Positions 1 to 8,677 are shown, numbered from the stretch's first letter. The stretch: 26,001 bases of DNA from CAZBSE01 sp964578625 (GCA_964578625.1 CAZODQ010000021.1:1-26001), one strand, 5' to 3'. The notes: a model not told the origin generated them from the sequence alone. Numbers and translations: made by a program.

Positions 1-179
1 TTATCTGTATTCCTGTATTTCTTGTTTAACTTTCTTATCTCTTCCCTGTCTGAGAATACAATATTCAATTCGCTCTTTGGGTCCCTGTCAAACTTATCCG
101 ATATATATATTGAAGTCTTCCTTATAAGATCCAGATCCAGTTTTAATTTACCCTGGTTATTAATCAAAGCAACTTTCAT
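1..179 (-). CDS. ybeY: Endoribonuclease YbeY, N-terminal part (cut by window edge)
   Basis: The first 59 codons of a minus-strand gene run off the left edge of the window. Translation from the ATG at 179 gives a protein starting MKVALINNQGKLKLDLDLIR, and further on it reads ELNIVFSDREEIRKLNKKYR. That matches the YbeY pattern of an LNIVFV-D-EI-LN-YR stretch just before the conserved TDVLSF segment. The catalytic zinc motif (HGxLHLxGyDH) would lie outside the window. YbeY is a metal-dependent endoribonuclease of 16S rRNA 3'-end maturation and ribosome quality control. The start overlaps the stop of the upstream 7TM-HD gene (ATGA overlap), so the two are translationally coupled. The gene order phoH, 7TM-HD protein, ybeY is widely conserved, which supports the call despite the short visible part. 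Confidence 0.88.
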   Translation of the reverse strand, partial: MKVALINNQGKLKLDLDLIRKTSIYISDKFDRDPKSELNIVFSDREEIRKLNKKYRNTD

Positions 180-2350
180 TTTACTTCCACCTTGTCTTTT
201 GCATCAGGTTCGGTATATGAAATACGTGAATGATAAATAGATATAAGTCCATCGATTAAGCTTTTTCTGACTTCATCTATTTCTTTTAAAGTTATGTTGG
301 TCTCGTTCAGCTGACCGTCTTTTAATTTATCTTCAAATATGTCATTGACCATCTGTTCGATTTTTTTGGCACTCATCTTTTCAATGGACCTTACTGCAGC
401 TTCTGTTGAATCTGCTAGCATAAGAATTGCTGCCTCCTTGCTTTGCGGTCTTCTTGCAGGATAACGGAAATGTTCCTTAAGGCCATTTGAGTTATTGTTA
501 CCGTTAGTCTCCATGTCCTTCTGTTTCTTATAAAAATATTTTATTATCGAATTTCCGTGATGCTGCGATATAATATTTAAAACCTTTTTGGGTATGTTAT
601 TCTTTACTGCCATTTCCAGGCCGTCTTTTATATGACTTGATATTATATTCCTACTCATAGAAGGATTTAAACGGTCATGAATGTTTTCGATATCCACCTG
701 ATTCTCATAAAAATATTCGGGCCTCTTTATTTTTCCAAGATCATGATACAATGCTGCCACTTTTACCAGCAGTGAATCGGCACCTATGGATTTAGCTGCG
801 TTCTCAGCAAGATGCCCTACCAGAATGCTGTGGTTGTAAGTCCCGGGTGCTGAGATAAGCAATTTCTTAAGTAGTGGCTGATCGGTATGGGAAAGTTCCA
901 GTAACCTCATTGCAGTAACAACATTAAAAGTAGATTCGATAAAGGGCAGGAAGCCTATGGCAATAATAGCACAGACAATACCATTGACTATTCCCAGCAG
1001 AGTATCTAAGATGATCGTCTGTATTTCGCCTCCGATAAGATTGATTACCAGAAATAAGAAAGCAAGGACCAGCGAACTTATAAACCCTGCCCTCATCACC
1101 TCGGACCTCTGAGAAACTTTTGACACCATATAGGTGGAAAAAACACCCCCAAGAATATATACAATAGCTATACTGAAGTCAAAATCAGTGGCAATACCTG
1201 CAAATATCCCCAGACAGATAGTCAGCATCATACCCATACGTGCATCAAATAAGATAGTACATATAAATGATGCAGCGATTATAGGAAATAAATAAACCCA
1301 GAAATTTAGATGTATGGATGAAAGTATGGTCAGGACCTTTATGAGTGCTGTAAATATTACTACCAGAAGTGAAATAATACCTATCTTCCTGGTATTATTG
1401 AATATTCTTGGATTAAACCTGAAAATATAAAATCCATATAGAATCAGTATTACCAGAGATATAAGGAATATATATAAAAATCTGTTCCAGTTAAAGCCTG
1501 TCTGCAGAAGGCCTAATTTGGTCAATATAAGAATATCGTTATCATTTACGATCTCCCCTTCAAAAACGATCGTCTGTCCCTCGAGTATTGATACCATATG
1601 GGGTTCGGTATTTAGTCTGGCTTTCTCTCTTGCTTTTTCAGTAGCAACAGGGTCAAATATTGCCGTGGGAGTAATATTTTTTTCCAGAACACTTGTTATT
1701 ATGGGAATGTTTTCCTGTTTTATATCCTCATCCGCTTCAGCAAGCGCAACGGCTTTACTCTTTGCAAAGTCCAGTTCAGTTGGTTTTATTTCTTCTTTCA
1801 TTATCTCACGTGCTATATCCTGAGTCTTTGTTAAAAGCTGATTAAGGTCTTCTACCGAAAGACCCAATGCTAAAGAAATAATGGAATCAGGATACTCATT
1901 ATTCAGAAGATTAACCATATAATTGACCTTTTCTTCAAAAGATATATCTTCTTTTTTTTGCACTATACCTGTCAACAGATAAAAATACTTTATCTGATAA
2001 AGAGCTCCTTCCTCACCGTTTAGAACTTCTATATCATAGACATATGTATCTTCAACTCCTGCTTCGTTCTTATTCCTATCTTCTTCGGTCTTTGCAACAT
2101 CCTCGAATTCTATCGCTTTGTTTGCCTTAATAGTCCTGGGGCTGGGTTTGCCAAGCTCTATTCCAATATCAGGAGAATAACTGTATGTGAGAATGGCTAT
2201 AACCAGGCCCAGAGTCAGAATAAATACATACATTCTCTGGGCAAACTTTCTTCTTAATGAAAAATACTTAAGGACAAAGCCCTGTACACTTTTTATTTTC
2301 TCTTTCCAGGTCTTTAAAATTTCTCTTTTGTTTTCGTCACTGTCTATCAT
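176..2350 (-). CDS. pgpH: 7TM-HD family cyclic di-AMP phosphodiesterase-like protein (PgpH/YqfF)
   Basis: A 724-residue membrane protein. A basic cytoplasmic N-terminus is followed by a first membrane segment (about residues 38-58) and a roughly 230-residue extracytoplasmic domain rich in acidic and Lys residues. Next come about seven hydrophobic segments (roughly 290-490), and then a cytoplasmic HD domain with HSILVGHLAENAA and the metal-binding AALYHDLGKIKRPEYF, plus a later ISQHHG. This is the architecture and length of Listeria PgpH and Bacillus YqfF. PgpH hydrolyses cyclic di-AMP to pApA, so a role in c-di-AMP turnover is expected by homology, not shown here. It starts at ATG 2350, 21 bases after phoH stops, and its TGA overlaps the ybeY start, so it is co-transcribed with both. 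Confidence 0.9.
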   Translation of the reverse strand: MIDSDENKREILKTWKEKIKSVQGFVLKYFSLRRKFAQRMYVFILTLGLVIAILTYSYSPDIGIELGKPSPRTIKANKAIEFEDVAKTEEDRNKNEAGVEDTYVYDIEVLNGEEGALYQIKYFYLLTGIVQKKEDISFEEKVNYMVNLLNNEYPDSIISLALGLSVEDLNQLLTKTQDIAREIMKEEIKPTELDFAKSKAVALAEADEDIKQENIPIITSVLEKNITPTAIFDPVATEKAREKARLNTEPHMVSILEGQTIVFEGEIVNDNDILILTKLGLLQTGFNWNRFLYIFLISLVILILYGFYIFRFNPRIFNNTRKIGIISLLVVIFTALIKVLTILSSIHLNFWVYLFPIIAASFICTILFDARMGMMLTICLGIFAGIATDFDFSIAIVYILGGVFSTYMVSKVSQRSEVMRAGFISSLVLAFLFLVINLIGGEIQTIILDTLLGIVNGIVCAIIAIGFLPFIESTFNVVTAMRLLELSHTDQPLLKKLLISAPGTYNHSILVGHLAENAAKSIGADSLLVKVAALYHDLGKIKRPEYFYENQVDIENIHDRLNPSMSRNIISSHIKDGLEMAVKNNIPKKVLNIISQHHGNSIIKYFYKKQKDMETNGNNNSNGLKEHFRYPARRPQSKEAAILMLADSTEAAVRSIEKMSAKKIEQMVNDIFEDKLKDGQLNETNITLKEIDEVRKSLIDGLISIYHSRISYTEPDAKDKVEVK

Positions 2351-2371
2351 TTTAATCTTGTATAATAACTA

Positions 2372-3343
2372 TTACTTTTTATTTTTTTCTCCATAAATCT
2401 TATATGCATCTACTATTCTCTGCACCAGTTCATGCCTGACCACGTCTTTTGAGCTGAGGTACACAAACTCAATGCCGTGTATTCCTCCCAAAATATTCTT
2501 TACTATAATAAGGCCTGATTCCTTATCATGCGGCAGGTCGATCTGGGTAATATCGCCTGTTACGACTACCTTTGATCCGAATCCCAATCTGGTAAGGAAC
2601 ATTTTCATCTGCTCGGGAGAGGTATTCTGGGCTTCATCGAGTATAATAAAGGAATCATTTAAAGTCCTGCCTCTCATATAAGCCAGTGGTACTACTTCGA
2701 TAATGCCCATATCACGGTACTGCTGGAATTTTTCTATATCCAGCATCTCATAAAGAGCATCATATAAAGGCCTCAGGTAGGGATTTACCTTATCATATAT
2801 ATCACCGGGAAGGTATCCCAGTTTCTCGCCGGCTTCAACTACAGGCTTTATCAATATTATCCGCCCTATTTTATTTTCCCTTAAAGCCTCTACAGCCATA
2901 GCCAGGGCCAGATAAGTCTTGCCTGTTCCAGCCGGACCTATAACAAAAACAATAGTATTTTCTTTAATTGCCTCGATATATTTTTTCTGGCCTACTGTAC
3001 GCGGCTTGATCTTCTTTCCGCTGTTCACAATGATATCGCTTTTAAATATTTCGTGTGGTTTTAAACACGATTTGTCTTCCATTATTTTTATAGAGTCTAT
3101 GACTTTTTGAGGATTCAATTTCTGCCCTAAGTTTATCTGCAGCACCAGTTCTTCCATCAGTCTTACAACCTCTTTTACATTTTTACTTTTCCCCAATATT
3201 TCTATATCATTACCAAGCACAAAAACCTCTACATTATATTTCCTCTCAATAAGCTGCAGGAGCTCATCCCTATCGCCGATCAATTCAACCATCGAATGTC
3301 CGTCCTCAAAATCAATATTTAGTTTTTGCTTTACTTGAGACAA
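2372..3343 (-). CDS. phoH: PhoH family ATPase
   Basis: A 323-residue PhoH-like P-loop ATPase. The N-terminal 100 residues form the KH-like part (VMVELIGDRDEL-type start, RKYNVEVFVLGNDIEILG). The core carries Walker A GPAGTGKTYLALAMAVEAL (about 136-154), Walker B FIILDEAQNTSPEQMK, and sensor motif VVTGDITQIDLP. The length is normal for the family. PhoH proteins are RNA-associated ATPases of poorly defined role that usually sit beside ybeY, as here. The start is TTG at 3343, with a strong Shine-Dalgarno (GGAGG) only a few bases upstream. No better ATG exists before the conserved region. About 100 AT-rich bases separate it from the HIT gene; they contain several TATAAT-like hexamers but no convincing -35 element, so readthrough from the promoter near 3860 is the simplest model. 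Confidence 0.95.
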   Translation of the reverse strand: MSQVKQKLNIDFEDGHSMVELIGDRDELLQLIERKYNVEVFVLGNDIEILGKSKNVKEVVRLMEELVLQINLGQKLNPQKVIDSIKIMEDKSCLKPHEIFKSDIIVNSGKKIKPRTVGQKKYIEAIKENTIVFVIGPAGTGKTYLALAMAVEALRENKIGRIILIKPVVEAGEKLGYLPGDIYDKVNPYLRPLYDALYEMLDIEKFQQYRDMGIIEVVPLAYMRGRTLNDSFIILDEAQNTSPEQMKMFLTRLGFGSKVVVTGDITQIDLPHDKESGLIIVKNILGGIHGIEFVYLSSKDVVRHELVQRIVDAYKIYGEKNKK

Positions 3344-3442
3344 GACTCCTCCTTTTACGATTTTTCTCTATATAAATATTATATTACAAATATATAAATA
3401 GGAAGTTTTATAATAGGTAAATTAAGTGAATTATTGATAATT

Positions 3443-3787
3443 TTAACCAGGCGGCCAATTAAATTTTCTTTTACCCAATATATGAAAATGTAAATGATTT
3501 ACACTCTGACCAGCACCACTACCTGTGTTTATAACTACTCTGAATCCTTCTTTATCCAGCTCCAGCTTTTGTGCCATACCTCTGATAGCTTCAAGTAACT
3601 CTTTTATCAACTCGCAATCCATCTTATCAATCTCTAAAATTGAGGCAATATGCCTTTTAGGTACAGCCAGAAGATGCACCGGTGCCTTTGGTGATATATC
3701 TTTAAATATTAAAATATTGTCACTCTCAAAAACTATATCGCTTTTAATTTCCCTATTTATAATTTTACAAAAAAGACATTCTTCCAT
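3443..3787 (-). CDS. HIT family purine nucleoside phosphoramidase (HinT-like)
   Basis: A complete 114-residue histidine-triad protein. The triad is visible as H98-L-H100-F-H102 in SVNHLHFHILG, followed by the C-terminal WPPG typical of the HINT branch. An N-terminal CLFCKI pair (Cys4, Cys7) is the common zinc-binding start of HIT proteins. These enzymes hydrolyse AMP-lysine or other nucleoside phosphoramidates, but the physiological substrate is usually unknown. It is the first gene after a good minus-strand promoter (3854-3881) and heads the HIT-phoH-pgpH-ybeY part of the run. No Shine-Dalgarno is evident ahead of the ATG, which is preceded only by A-rich sequence. Confidence 0.92.
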   Translation of the reverse strand: MEECLFCKIINREIKSDIVFESDNILIFKDISPKAPVHLLAVPKRHIASILEIDKMDCELIKELLEAIRGMAQKLELDKEGFRVVINTGSGAGQSVNHLHFHILGKRKFNWPPG

Positions 3788-3853
3788 TATGTTTTGTGTA
3801 ATTTCTTAAATATTAAACAGCATTGCTGCAGCGAATCTTATCCTAAGTGGGGA

Positions 3854-3881
3854 ATTATACTATTTTTTCAAATTTTTACAA
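3854..3881 (-). promoter_or_regulatory. Sigma-70-type promoter for HIT-phoH-pgpH-ybeY
   Basis: Reading the minus strand, TTGTAA (3876-3881) and a perfect TATAAT (3854-3859) are separated by 16 bases. The predicted start of transcription is about 3847, giving a leader of roughly 60 bases before the HIT start codon. It sits in the 126-base gap after mtaB, so it would let the downstream four genes be expressed independently of hrcA-dnaJ-rsmE-mtaB. The call rests on sequence only. Confidence 0.6.
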
Positions 3882-3913
3882 CTTTTTATAATTTATAAAT
3901 CCGTTAAAAAAAC

Positions 3914-5239
3914 TTACTCCAATATTTTTATTTTACTGATCCCCCACAGACCATTTTTATATCTGGAACTTGCAGTGACTTTCAGTACCTTGCCTCTTAC
4001 TGAAGAAAAATCCTTTTTACGTTGAGAAAAATATACTTTTATGTAATTCTCAGAGGTTCCTCTTATAATATTTTCTCTATTATTTATCTCCTCACAAACA
4101 ACATTCAATGACTTTCCAATATTATTTCCAATATAATTATCCCTTAATCCGTCCCCTATATCTCTTAGAATCTTGCTTCTCCGGGATTTGATTTCCTCAC
4201 TGACCTGACCATTCATCCAGTAAGCCAGAGTATGCTTTCTTTTTGAAAACTTAAAAACATGAATCTTACTGAAAGCTATCTTCTTTACCATACCTACTGT
4301 CTGAATAAAATCTTCCTCACTTTCACCGGGAAAACCTGCCATCAAGTCGGTGGCCATTGCAATACCCGGTAAGACCTTGCTGATCATCTCTACTTTCTTA
4401 TAATAATATTTAGCAGTATACGGCCTCCCCATCAGTTTTAGAATCCTGTCGCTGCCGCTCTGTAATGGAATATGTAAGTGACGGGAAAAGCGCTCCTTAT
4501 TACTTTTTAAAATATCAATAAGCCTACTGCTTATCTCGTTTATCTCAATGGAACTGATCCTTATCCTTTTTATATCAGTATCTCTTATGAGCCCTTCCAG
4601 TAAATCTTCCAGTTTATAAACTTTATTTATTTTTTTCAGGCCAGCGGTATTAAAATCTGCACCATATTTTCCAATATGGATACCCGTTAAGACAACTTCA
4701 TCGAAACCGTCTTTCTGCAGATTCTTTATCCTATCCAAAATTTCCCTATAGGGAACACTACTATATTTTCCCCTGACTTTTGGAACTATGCAGTAGCTGC
4801 ATTTCTGCTCGCATCCGTCCTGTATTTTTATCAGCGGTCTTGAATGCAGGCATCTATGATTCGAATGGTCTTTTAAACAAAAAGTATTTAAACCTTTCCC
4901 TATCTTAGCTGCTTTTAAAACCAAATCCGGTATCTTGTGTTTGTCTTTATTATTTACTATAAAATCAATCTTGTTTTCTTTTAAGAAATCTCCGTTATAA
5001 ACGACGAAACAACCTGTAACTATTATTTTACTATTTTTGTTTTTTGATTTTATTCTTCTTATCAGCTGCCTGGCTTTTTTATCACTCCGTGAAGTGACTG
5101 TACAGGTATTAATAATACATATATCGGGACGCTCTTTCCAGGAAACCTGTTCAAGCCCCTTTTCTAGTAGCTTTTTTGTAATAAAATCCGATTCGCTTTG
5201 ATTGATCTTACAGCCGAGTGTTTCTATAGAAAATCTCAT
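3914..5239 (-). CDS. mtaB: tRNA t6A37 methylthiotransferase MtaB
   Basis: A 441-residue radical-SAM methylthiotransferase. The N-terminal cluster-binding domain has Cys10 (ETLGCKINQSES), Cys46 (IINTCTVTSR) and Cys77 (VTGCFV). The radical-SAM motif CxxxCxxC is Cys143, Cys147 and Cys150 (DGCEQKCSYCIVPKVRG), and the C-terminal 60 residues resemble a TRAM domain. The GCKINQ start and the ...TCTVTSRSDKKARQ... block separate it from MiaB and RimO. MtaB converts t6A37 to ms2t6A37 in tRNA-Lys(UUU). Its ATG overlaps the rsmE stop by four bases (ATGA), so the two are coupled. No clear intrinsic terminator follows; the gap to the HIT gene holds a promoter instead. Confidence 0.93.
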   Translation of the reverse strand: MRFSIETLGCKINQSESDFITKKLLEKGLEQVSWKERPDICIINTCTVTSRSDKKARQLIRRIKSKNKNSKIIVTGCFVVYNGDFLKENKIDFIVNNKDKHKIPDLVLKAAKIGKGLNTFCLKDHSNHRCLHSRPLIKIQDGCEQKCSYCIVPKVRGKYSSVPYREILDRIKNLQKDGFDEVVLTGIHIGKYGADFNTAGLKKINKVYKLEDLLEGLIRDTDIKRIRISSIEINEISSRLIDILKSNKERFSRHLHIPLQSGSDRILKLMGRPYTAKYYYKKVEMISKVLPGIAMATDLMAGFPGESEEDFIQTVGMVKKIAFSKIHVFKFSKRKHTLAYWMNGQVSEEIKSRRSKILRDIGDGLRDNYIGNNIGKSLNVVCEEINNRENIIRGTSENYIKVYFSQRKKDFSSVRGKVLKVTASSRYKNGLWGISKIKILE

Positions 5240-5967
5240 TTTCTTGATTCTCGATTCCTGGTCAAATAGTCCGATACAGATAAGAAATAAATTGCAGCGG
5301 TCTCAGACCTGTAAATATTTTTCCCGAATTTTATTTCCCTTGCTTTTTTATCCTTTAAAGATTTAAATTCATCAGCTTCAAAGCCCCCCTCTGGTCCGAT
5401 TATATAACCGATACTGTAAGCATTTCCGATTGCCGCCAGATCTTTGCTATCCTGACCTTCTTCATAGGGGATGTAAAAAAGGTCATAGTTCGAAACTTTA
5501 ATATCGTAAATATCCTCTGGAGGAAGTATCCTGCATTTAAAACTCCTCCTGCTCTGCTTTGAAGCCTGATCGGATATCTTTTGCCACCTTTCTATTTTTC
5601 CGGCAATTTTTATCTTATCTACAATTATTCTTTCACTTATAACAGGTATTATCTTATCCACTCCTATTTCAGTTGATTTCTGAATAACGAATTCCATAGA
5701 ATTTTTTTTAAGAACACACTGGAAAAGTGTTATAGGAGGAATCTTTCTGGCAATCTTTTCTTTACTCTTTATGAGTAATGTAACCTCATATTTATTAATA
5801 TCCGCAATTTCAGTCCTGTATTTATAACTGGCATCATCTGATACATAAACTGTATCTCCCATTCTGCTTCTAAGTACATTAACAAGGTGGTTTAAGTCCT
5901 CTCCCGTGATCTTTATCCTATTATTATCAATACTGCCGGCATCAATAAAAAAATATGGGTAACTCAT
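5236..5967 (-). CDS. rsmE: 16S rRNA (uracil-1498-N3)-methyltransferase RsmE
   Basis: A 243-residue SPOUT-class methyltransferase of normal family length. The N-terminal PUA-like part includes DLNHLVNVLRSRMGD. The knot region carries the diagnostic IQKSTEIGVDKIIPVISER, the QASKQSRR helix and IIGPEGGFEADEF, and ends with the SETAAIYFLS segment (usual form LRTETA). It methylates U1498 of 16S rRNA in the assembled 30S subunit. It lies between dnaJ (129-base gap) and mtaB (4-base overlap). In Firmicutes prmA usually stands between dnaJ and rsmE; here it is missing, as in Actinomycetota. Confidence 0.93.
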   Translation of the reverse strand: MSYPYFFIDAGSIDNNRIKITGEDLNHLVNVLRSRMGDTVYVSDDASYKYRTEIADINKYEVTLLIKSKEKIARKIPPITLFQCVLKKNSMEFVIQKSTEIGVDKIIPVISERIIVDKIKIAGKIERWQKISDQASKQSRRSFKCRILPPEDIYDIKVSNYDLFYIPYEEGQDSKDLAAIGNAYSIGYIIGPEGGFEADEFKSLKDKKAREIKFGKNIYRSETAAIYFLSVSDYLTRNRESRK

Positions 5968-6096
5968 TTTTCAAATCATACAGATAATATTAATAATCAT
6001 ATTAAGGCCATAAAAAAATGGGGCTTAAAAGACTTATTATGGGAATTTTCTACTTTTTAAATACATCCTTAAAATATTTCAAAAGGCAACACTGTT

Positions 6097-7155
6097 TTAA
6101 TTGCCGATTACTTCTTTCCTGTTTTTTGCATATTTTTTAAGAAGCTCCTTCTCTTCACCAGTAAGCCTTGAAGGAATCTTGACATTTATATCAATAATGT
6201 GGTCCCCCCTCCTAAATCCATTAAGCTGGACCATCCCCATAGATTTAAGGATAATTTTATCATTGGGCTGGGTCCCGGGCTTTATTTTTATTTCTTCTTT
6301 CCCGTCAAGGGTTTCGACTTCCAGCATACAGCCCAGCGCAGCCTGAGCAAAAGATATTTCCACATTAGATATTATATTATTCCCATCCCTCTTAAATCCT
6401 GGATGAGGAATCACTCTTACAGTTATAAATAAATCGCCATTTATAGAATTTTTACCCAGCGAATTTCCCTTCCCTGAAACTCTCAACCTGTCACCATTAT
6501 CTATACCACCGGGTATATCTATCTTAATTTTTTTCTTTCTGTTGTAGTAACCCTTCCCCCTGCACTTTTTACACGGATCTTTTATTATCTCTCCGGTACC
6601 TCTGCAATCCCTGCATGTTGATGTTGTAATTATATTACCAATAAAAGTCTGCCTGGTAGTTCTTATCCTTCCGGTACCGCCGCACTGGCTGCAGGTGACT
6701 ATCCCATCGGAGGCAGTGCTGCCTTTTCCGTTACAGACTTCACAAATATCATCAACCTTATATTCAATCTCCTTTTTCACTCCGTATGCAGACTGTTTAA
6801 AACTGATCTCTATTACAGCACTATGGTCAGCACCTCTTTCCCTAGTCCTGCTTCTCAAGAATGTATCAAATATATCCCCAAAACCAAATTCTGAGAATAC
6901 GCTGCTGAAATCAAAATCTTCAAACAAACTGCTGCTGAACCCGAATTGGTCATACTGACTTCTTTTTTCATCATTGCTCAGTACAGCATAAGCTTCTGAA
7001 ATTTCTTTAAACCTTTCTTCTGCTTCAGGATCACCATCGTTCACATCAGGGTGATACTTATGAGCAAGTCTCCTATATTCTCTTTTTATTTCATCTAAAG
7101 TACAGTCCCGGGATAATCCCAGAACCCTATAATAATCTCTTTTATTTGCAGCCAA
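6097..7155 (-). CDS. dnaJ: Chaperone DnaJ (Hsp40), type I
   Basis: A 352-residue complete type I J-protein. The J domain spans residues 1-72 with HPD at 35-37. A phenylalanine- and serine-rich (rather than Gly-rich) linker follows at 72-100. Four zinc-finger repeats lie at about 138-201 (CEVCNGKG, CSQCGGTG, CRDCRGTG, CKKCRGKG), and the client-binding beta domains follow with the conserved IDIPGGIDNGDRLRVSGKG. The start is TTG at 7155 with a GAGGTG Shine-Dalgarno seven bases upstream. It follows hrcA by about 100 bases with no grpE or dnaK between, the actinobacterial hrcA-dnaJ2 order. DnaK and GrpE must be encoded elsewhere. Confidence 0.95.
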   Translation of the reverse strand: MAANKRDYYRVLGLSRDCTLDEIKREYRRLAHKYHPDVNDGDPEAEERFKEISEAYAVLSNDEKRSQYDQFGFSSSLFEDFDFSSVFSEFGFGDIFDTFLRSRTRERGADHSAVIEISFKQSAYGVKKEIEYKVDDICEVCNGKGSTASDGIVTCSQCGGTGRIRTTRQTFIGNIITTSTCRDCRGTGEIIKDPCKKCRGKGYYNRKKKIKIDIPGGIDNGDRLRVSGKGNSLGKNSINGDLFITVRVIPHPGFKRDGNNIISNVEISFAQAALGCMLEVETLDGKEEIKIKPGTQPNDKIILKSMGMVQLNGFRRGDHIIDINVKIPSRLTGEEKELLKKYAKNRKEVIGN

Positions 7156-7259
7156 CTAAAAACACCTCAAAAAATAAAATCGTAAAAACTAAATTTTGAG
7201 AAAAAACAGCGCAAAAATCATAACTCATTTTATTATTTTTTTCCAGTTCTTTAAGACAG

Positions 7260-8309
7260 CTATGCCCTGGAGTCAAATAAATCGGTAAGGTTTTTTCTGA
7301 ATAGATTGAGATTTCTTATAACCCTAGGGTAATCCATCCTTTTCGGTCCTAAAACACCTATAGCACCTGTGGAGTTTCCGTAAATCTTATACTTTGACGC
7401 TATTAGGCTTAAGTCTTCAGTCCCTTCCTCAAATAATTCCGAGCCGATTTTTACTATAAAATCCCAATCCTCTGAAAAATCCAGCAGCATCTTGGCAAGC
7501 AAATACTCATCTTCTAAAACCTGCATGATGTTTTGAAGCTTTTTCAAATCTATAAATTCCGGCTGCTGCAGTATTACTGATGTTCCATGGATAAAGATTC
7601 TATTATAATAGAAATTTTCTTTTATACACTCTTTTATTAGTTCTATGATTTTATTGACAAGCAATATCAGATACGAATCGCCTTCTTGTATTTTTATATC
7701 TTCAATACCGATATTAATAATGCTTTTATCTCTAAGCTGTGAGTTTAAGATACCGGTCACTCCCTGCAGATCCAAATCCGTATACTTACCTTCCAGAATA
7801 ATGCTTTTTTTATATACTCTACCCGTATCCGTTATTAAGACCATAAGTAAACTCCCGCCATGAAATTTAAGAAGCTCGATATGTTTAATTTTACTCTGTT
7901 GGATTGGAGGAGCTGCAATCATTGATAGATAATTTGTAAATTTAGTAAGTATTTCAGCAGATTTCCGCAGGATGGTTTCTATTTCCATATCCTTATTAAT
8001 TGCCAGATCAAGCCCGGGACTATCTTTTATATCTACGGCACCTGAATCCAACTCTTCTTTGATAACATTATCTACATAAAACCTATACCCTTTATCCGTA
8101 GGTGTCCTCCCTGCTGATGTATGAGGATGGGTCAAATAGCCCATCTCCTCAAGTTCGGCCATCTCCTTCCTTATAGTTGCCGAACTAAGATCCAATTCTA
8201 AATTTTGTACTATGTTTTTTGAAGAGACTGGATCAGCTTTTATTATAAATCTATTTACAACCTCCCGCAGTATCCTGCTTTTTCTTTCGGTAAATTTCAC
8301 TTTAACCAC
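7260..8309 (-). CDS. hrcA: Heat-inducible transcription repressor HrcA
   Basis: A 349-residue HrcA repressor. The N-terminal winged helix (about 1-75) includes the signature LSSATIRKEMAELEEMGYLTHPHTSAGRTPTDKGYRFYV region (7260-8309 frame, residues 40-80). It is followed by the GAF-like and dimerisation domains and a C-terminal GAIGVLGPKRMDYPRVI. HrcA binds CIRCE operators in heat-shock gene promoters. The start is GTG at 8309, with a second in-frame GTG three codons later, and neither has a strong Shine-Dalgarno. I looked for a CIRCE element (TTAGCACTC-N9-GAGTGCTAA) in the 150 bases upstream and in the hrcA-dnaJ gap and saw none, so this locus may not be autoregulated in the usual way. Confidence 0.95.
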   Translation of the reverse strand: MVKVKFTERKSRILREVVNRFIIKADPVSSKNIVQNLELDLSSATIRKEMAELEEMGYLTHPHTSAGRTPTDKGYRFYVDNVIKEELDSGAVDIKDSPGLDLAINKDMEIETILRKSAEILTKFTNYLSMIAAPPIQQSKIKHIELLKFHGGSLLMVLITDTGRVYKKSIILEGKYTDLDLQGVTGILNSQLRDKSIINIGIEDIKIQEGDSYLILLVNKIIELIKECIKENFYYNRIFIHGTSVILQQPEFIDLKKLQNIMQVLEDEYLLAKMLLDFSEDWDFIVKIGSELFEEGTEDLSLIASKYKIYGNSTGAIGVLGPKRMDYPRVIRNLNLFRKNLTDLFDSRA

Positions 8310-8459
8310 GATCCAAACATTTAGTCTCTTTTATTATAAAATTCCCTACAGTTGTCAGCCCAAACTTTTTATGATAATATCCTTTAGACTGAGTTACTTA
8401 TATGTAATTTTTCTTTTATATTATAAAGAAAAATTTTTGAAAATTAAATATCTATAAAT

Positions 8460-8549
8460 ACTTGGGGGAGCTTAATCAGCTGAGAGGGCGGTTTTTGGTA
8501 AACCGTCGACCCTTAAACCTGACCTAGGTAATACTAGCGTAGGAAAAGT
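8460..8549 (+). promoter_or_regulatory. TPP riboswitch (THI element) aptamer
   Basis: The thi-box core is plain: GGGGGAGC (8464-8471), GCTGAGAGGG (8479-8488), then the closing ACCCTTAAACCTGACCTAGG (8509-8527), TAATACTAGCGTAGGA (8529-8544). The variable P3 stem is CGGTTT/AAACCG (about 8489-8504), and a weak P1 is possible between ACTT (8460-8463) and AAGT (8546-8549). This is the standard thiamin pyrophosphate aptamer. It lies upstream of thiM-thiE-thiC-thiL and just ahead of an intrinsic terminator, so it should reduce operon transcription when TPP is plentiful. The promoter must lie in the very AT-rich 8400-8455 stretch, but I could not choose one with confidence. Confidence 0.96.
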
Positions 8550-8557
8550 CAAAAATA

Positions 8558-8608
8558 AAAAAACTGCTGACCCAAGCCGGTAATCTTTAATCAGGTTAGT
8601 GGTTTTTT
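8558..8608 (+). terminator. Riboswitch-controlled intrinsic terminator
   Basis: Arms 8558-8572 and 8594-8608 form a 15-base-pair stem counting G-U pairs, with an A-rich base and a U-rich 3' side that runs on as TTTTTTGTTTTT. The 21-base loop lies between. Seven bases, TCAGGTT (8591-8597), which include the first four of the 3' arm, are perfectly complementary to AACCTGA (8516-8522) inside the aptamer. Pairing there would break the terminator, so the aptamer and terminator states look mutually exclusive. This is the usual logic of an OFF switch. Confidence 0.85.
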
Positions 8609-8677
8609 GTTTTTAGCAGTGATTTTATGCAATACTTAAAATAAGAAAATAAATCCTGAAAAAGAAAGGGAATTTTT

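Noticed and set aside
5968..6096. Terminator between dnaJ and rsmE
   Set aside because: A TTAAG-CCAT / ATGG-CTTAA hairpin can be drawn, but it is interrupted and no T run follows on the minus strand.
8333..8358. hrcA promoter CTGACA / TATAAT on the minus strand
   Set aside because: The hexamers are decent, but only 14 bases separate them, too short for a standard sigma-70 promoter, so I did not list it.
8150..8460. CIRCE operator near hrcA
   Set aside because: I looked for TTAGCACTC-N9-GAGTGCTAA or close variants around the hrcA start and in the hrcA-dnaJ gap and saw none.
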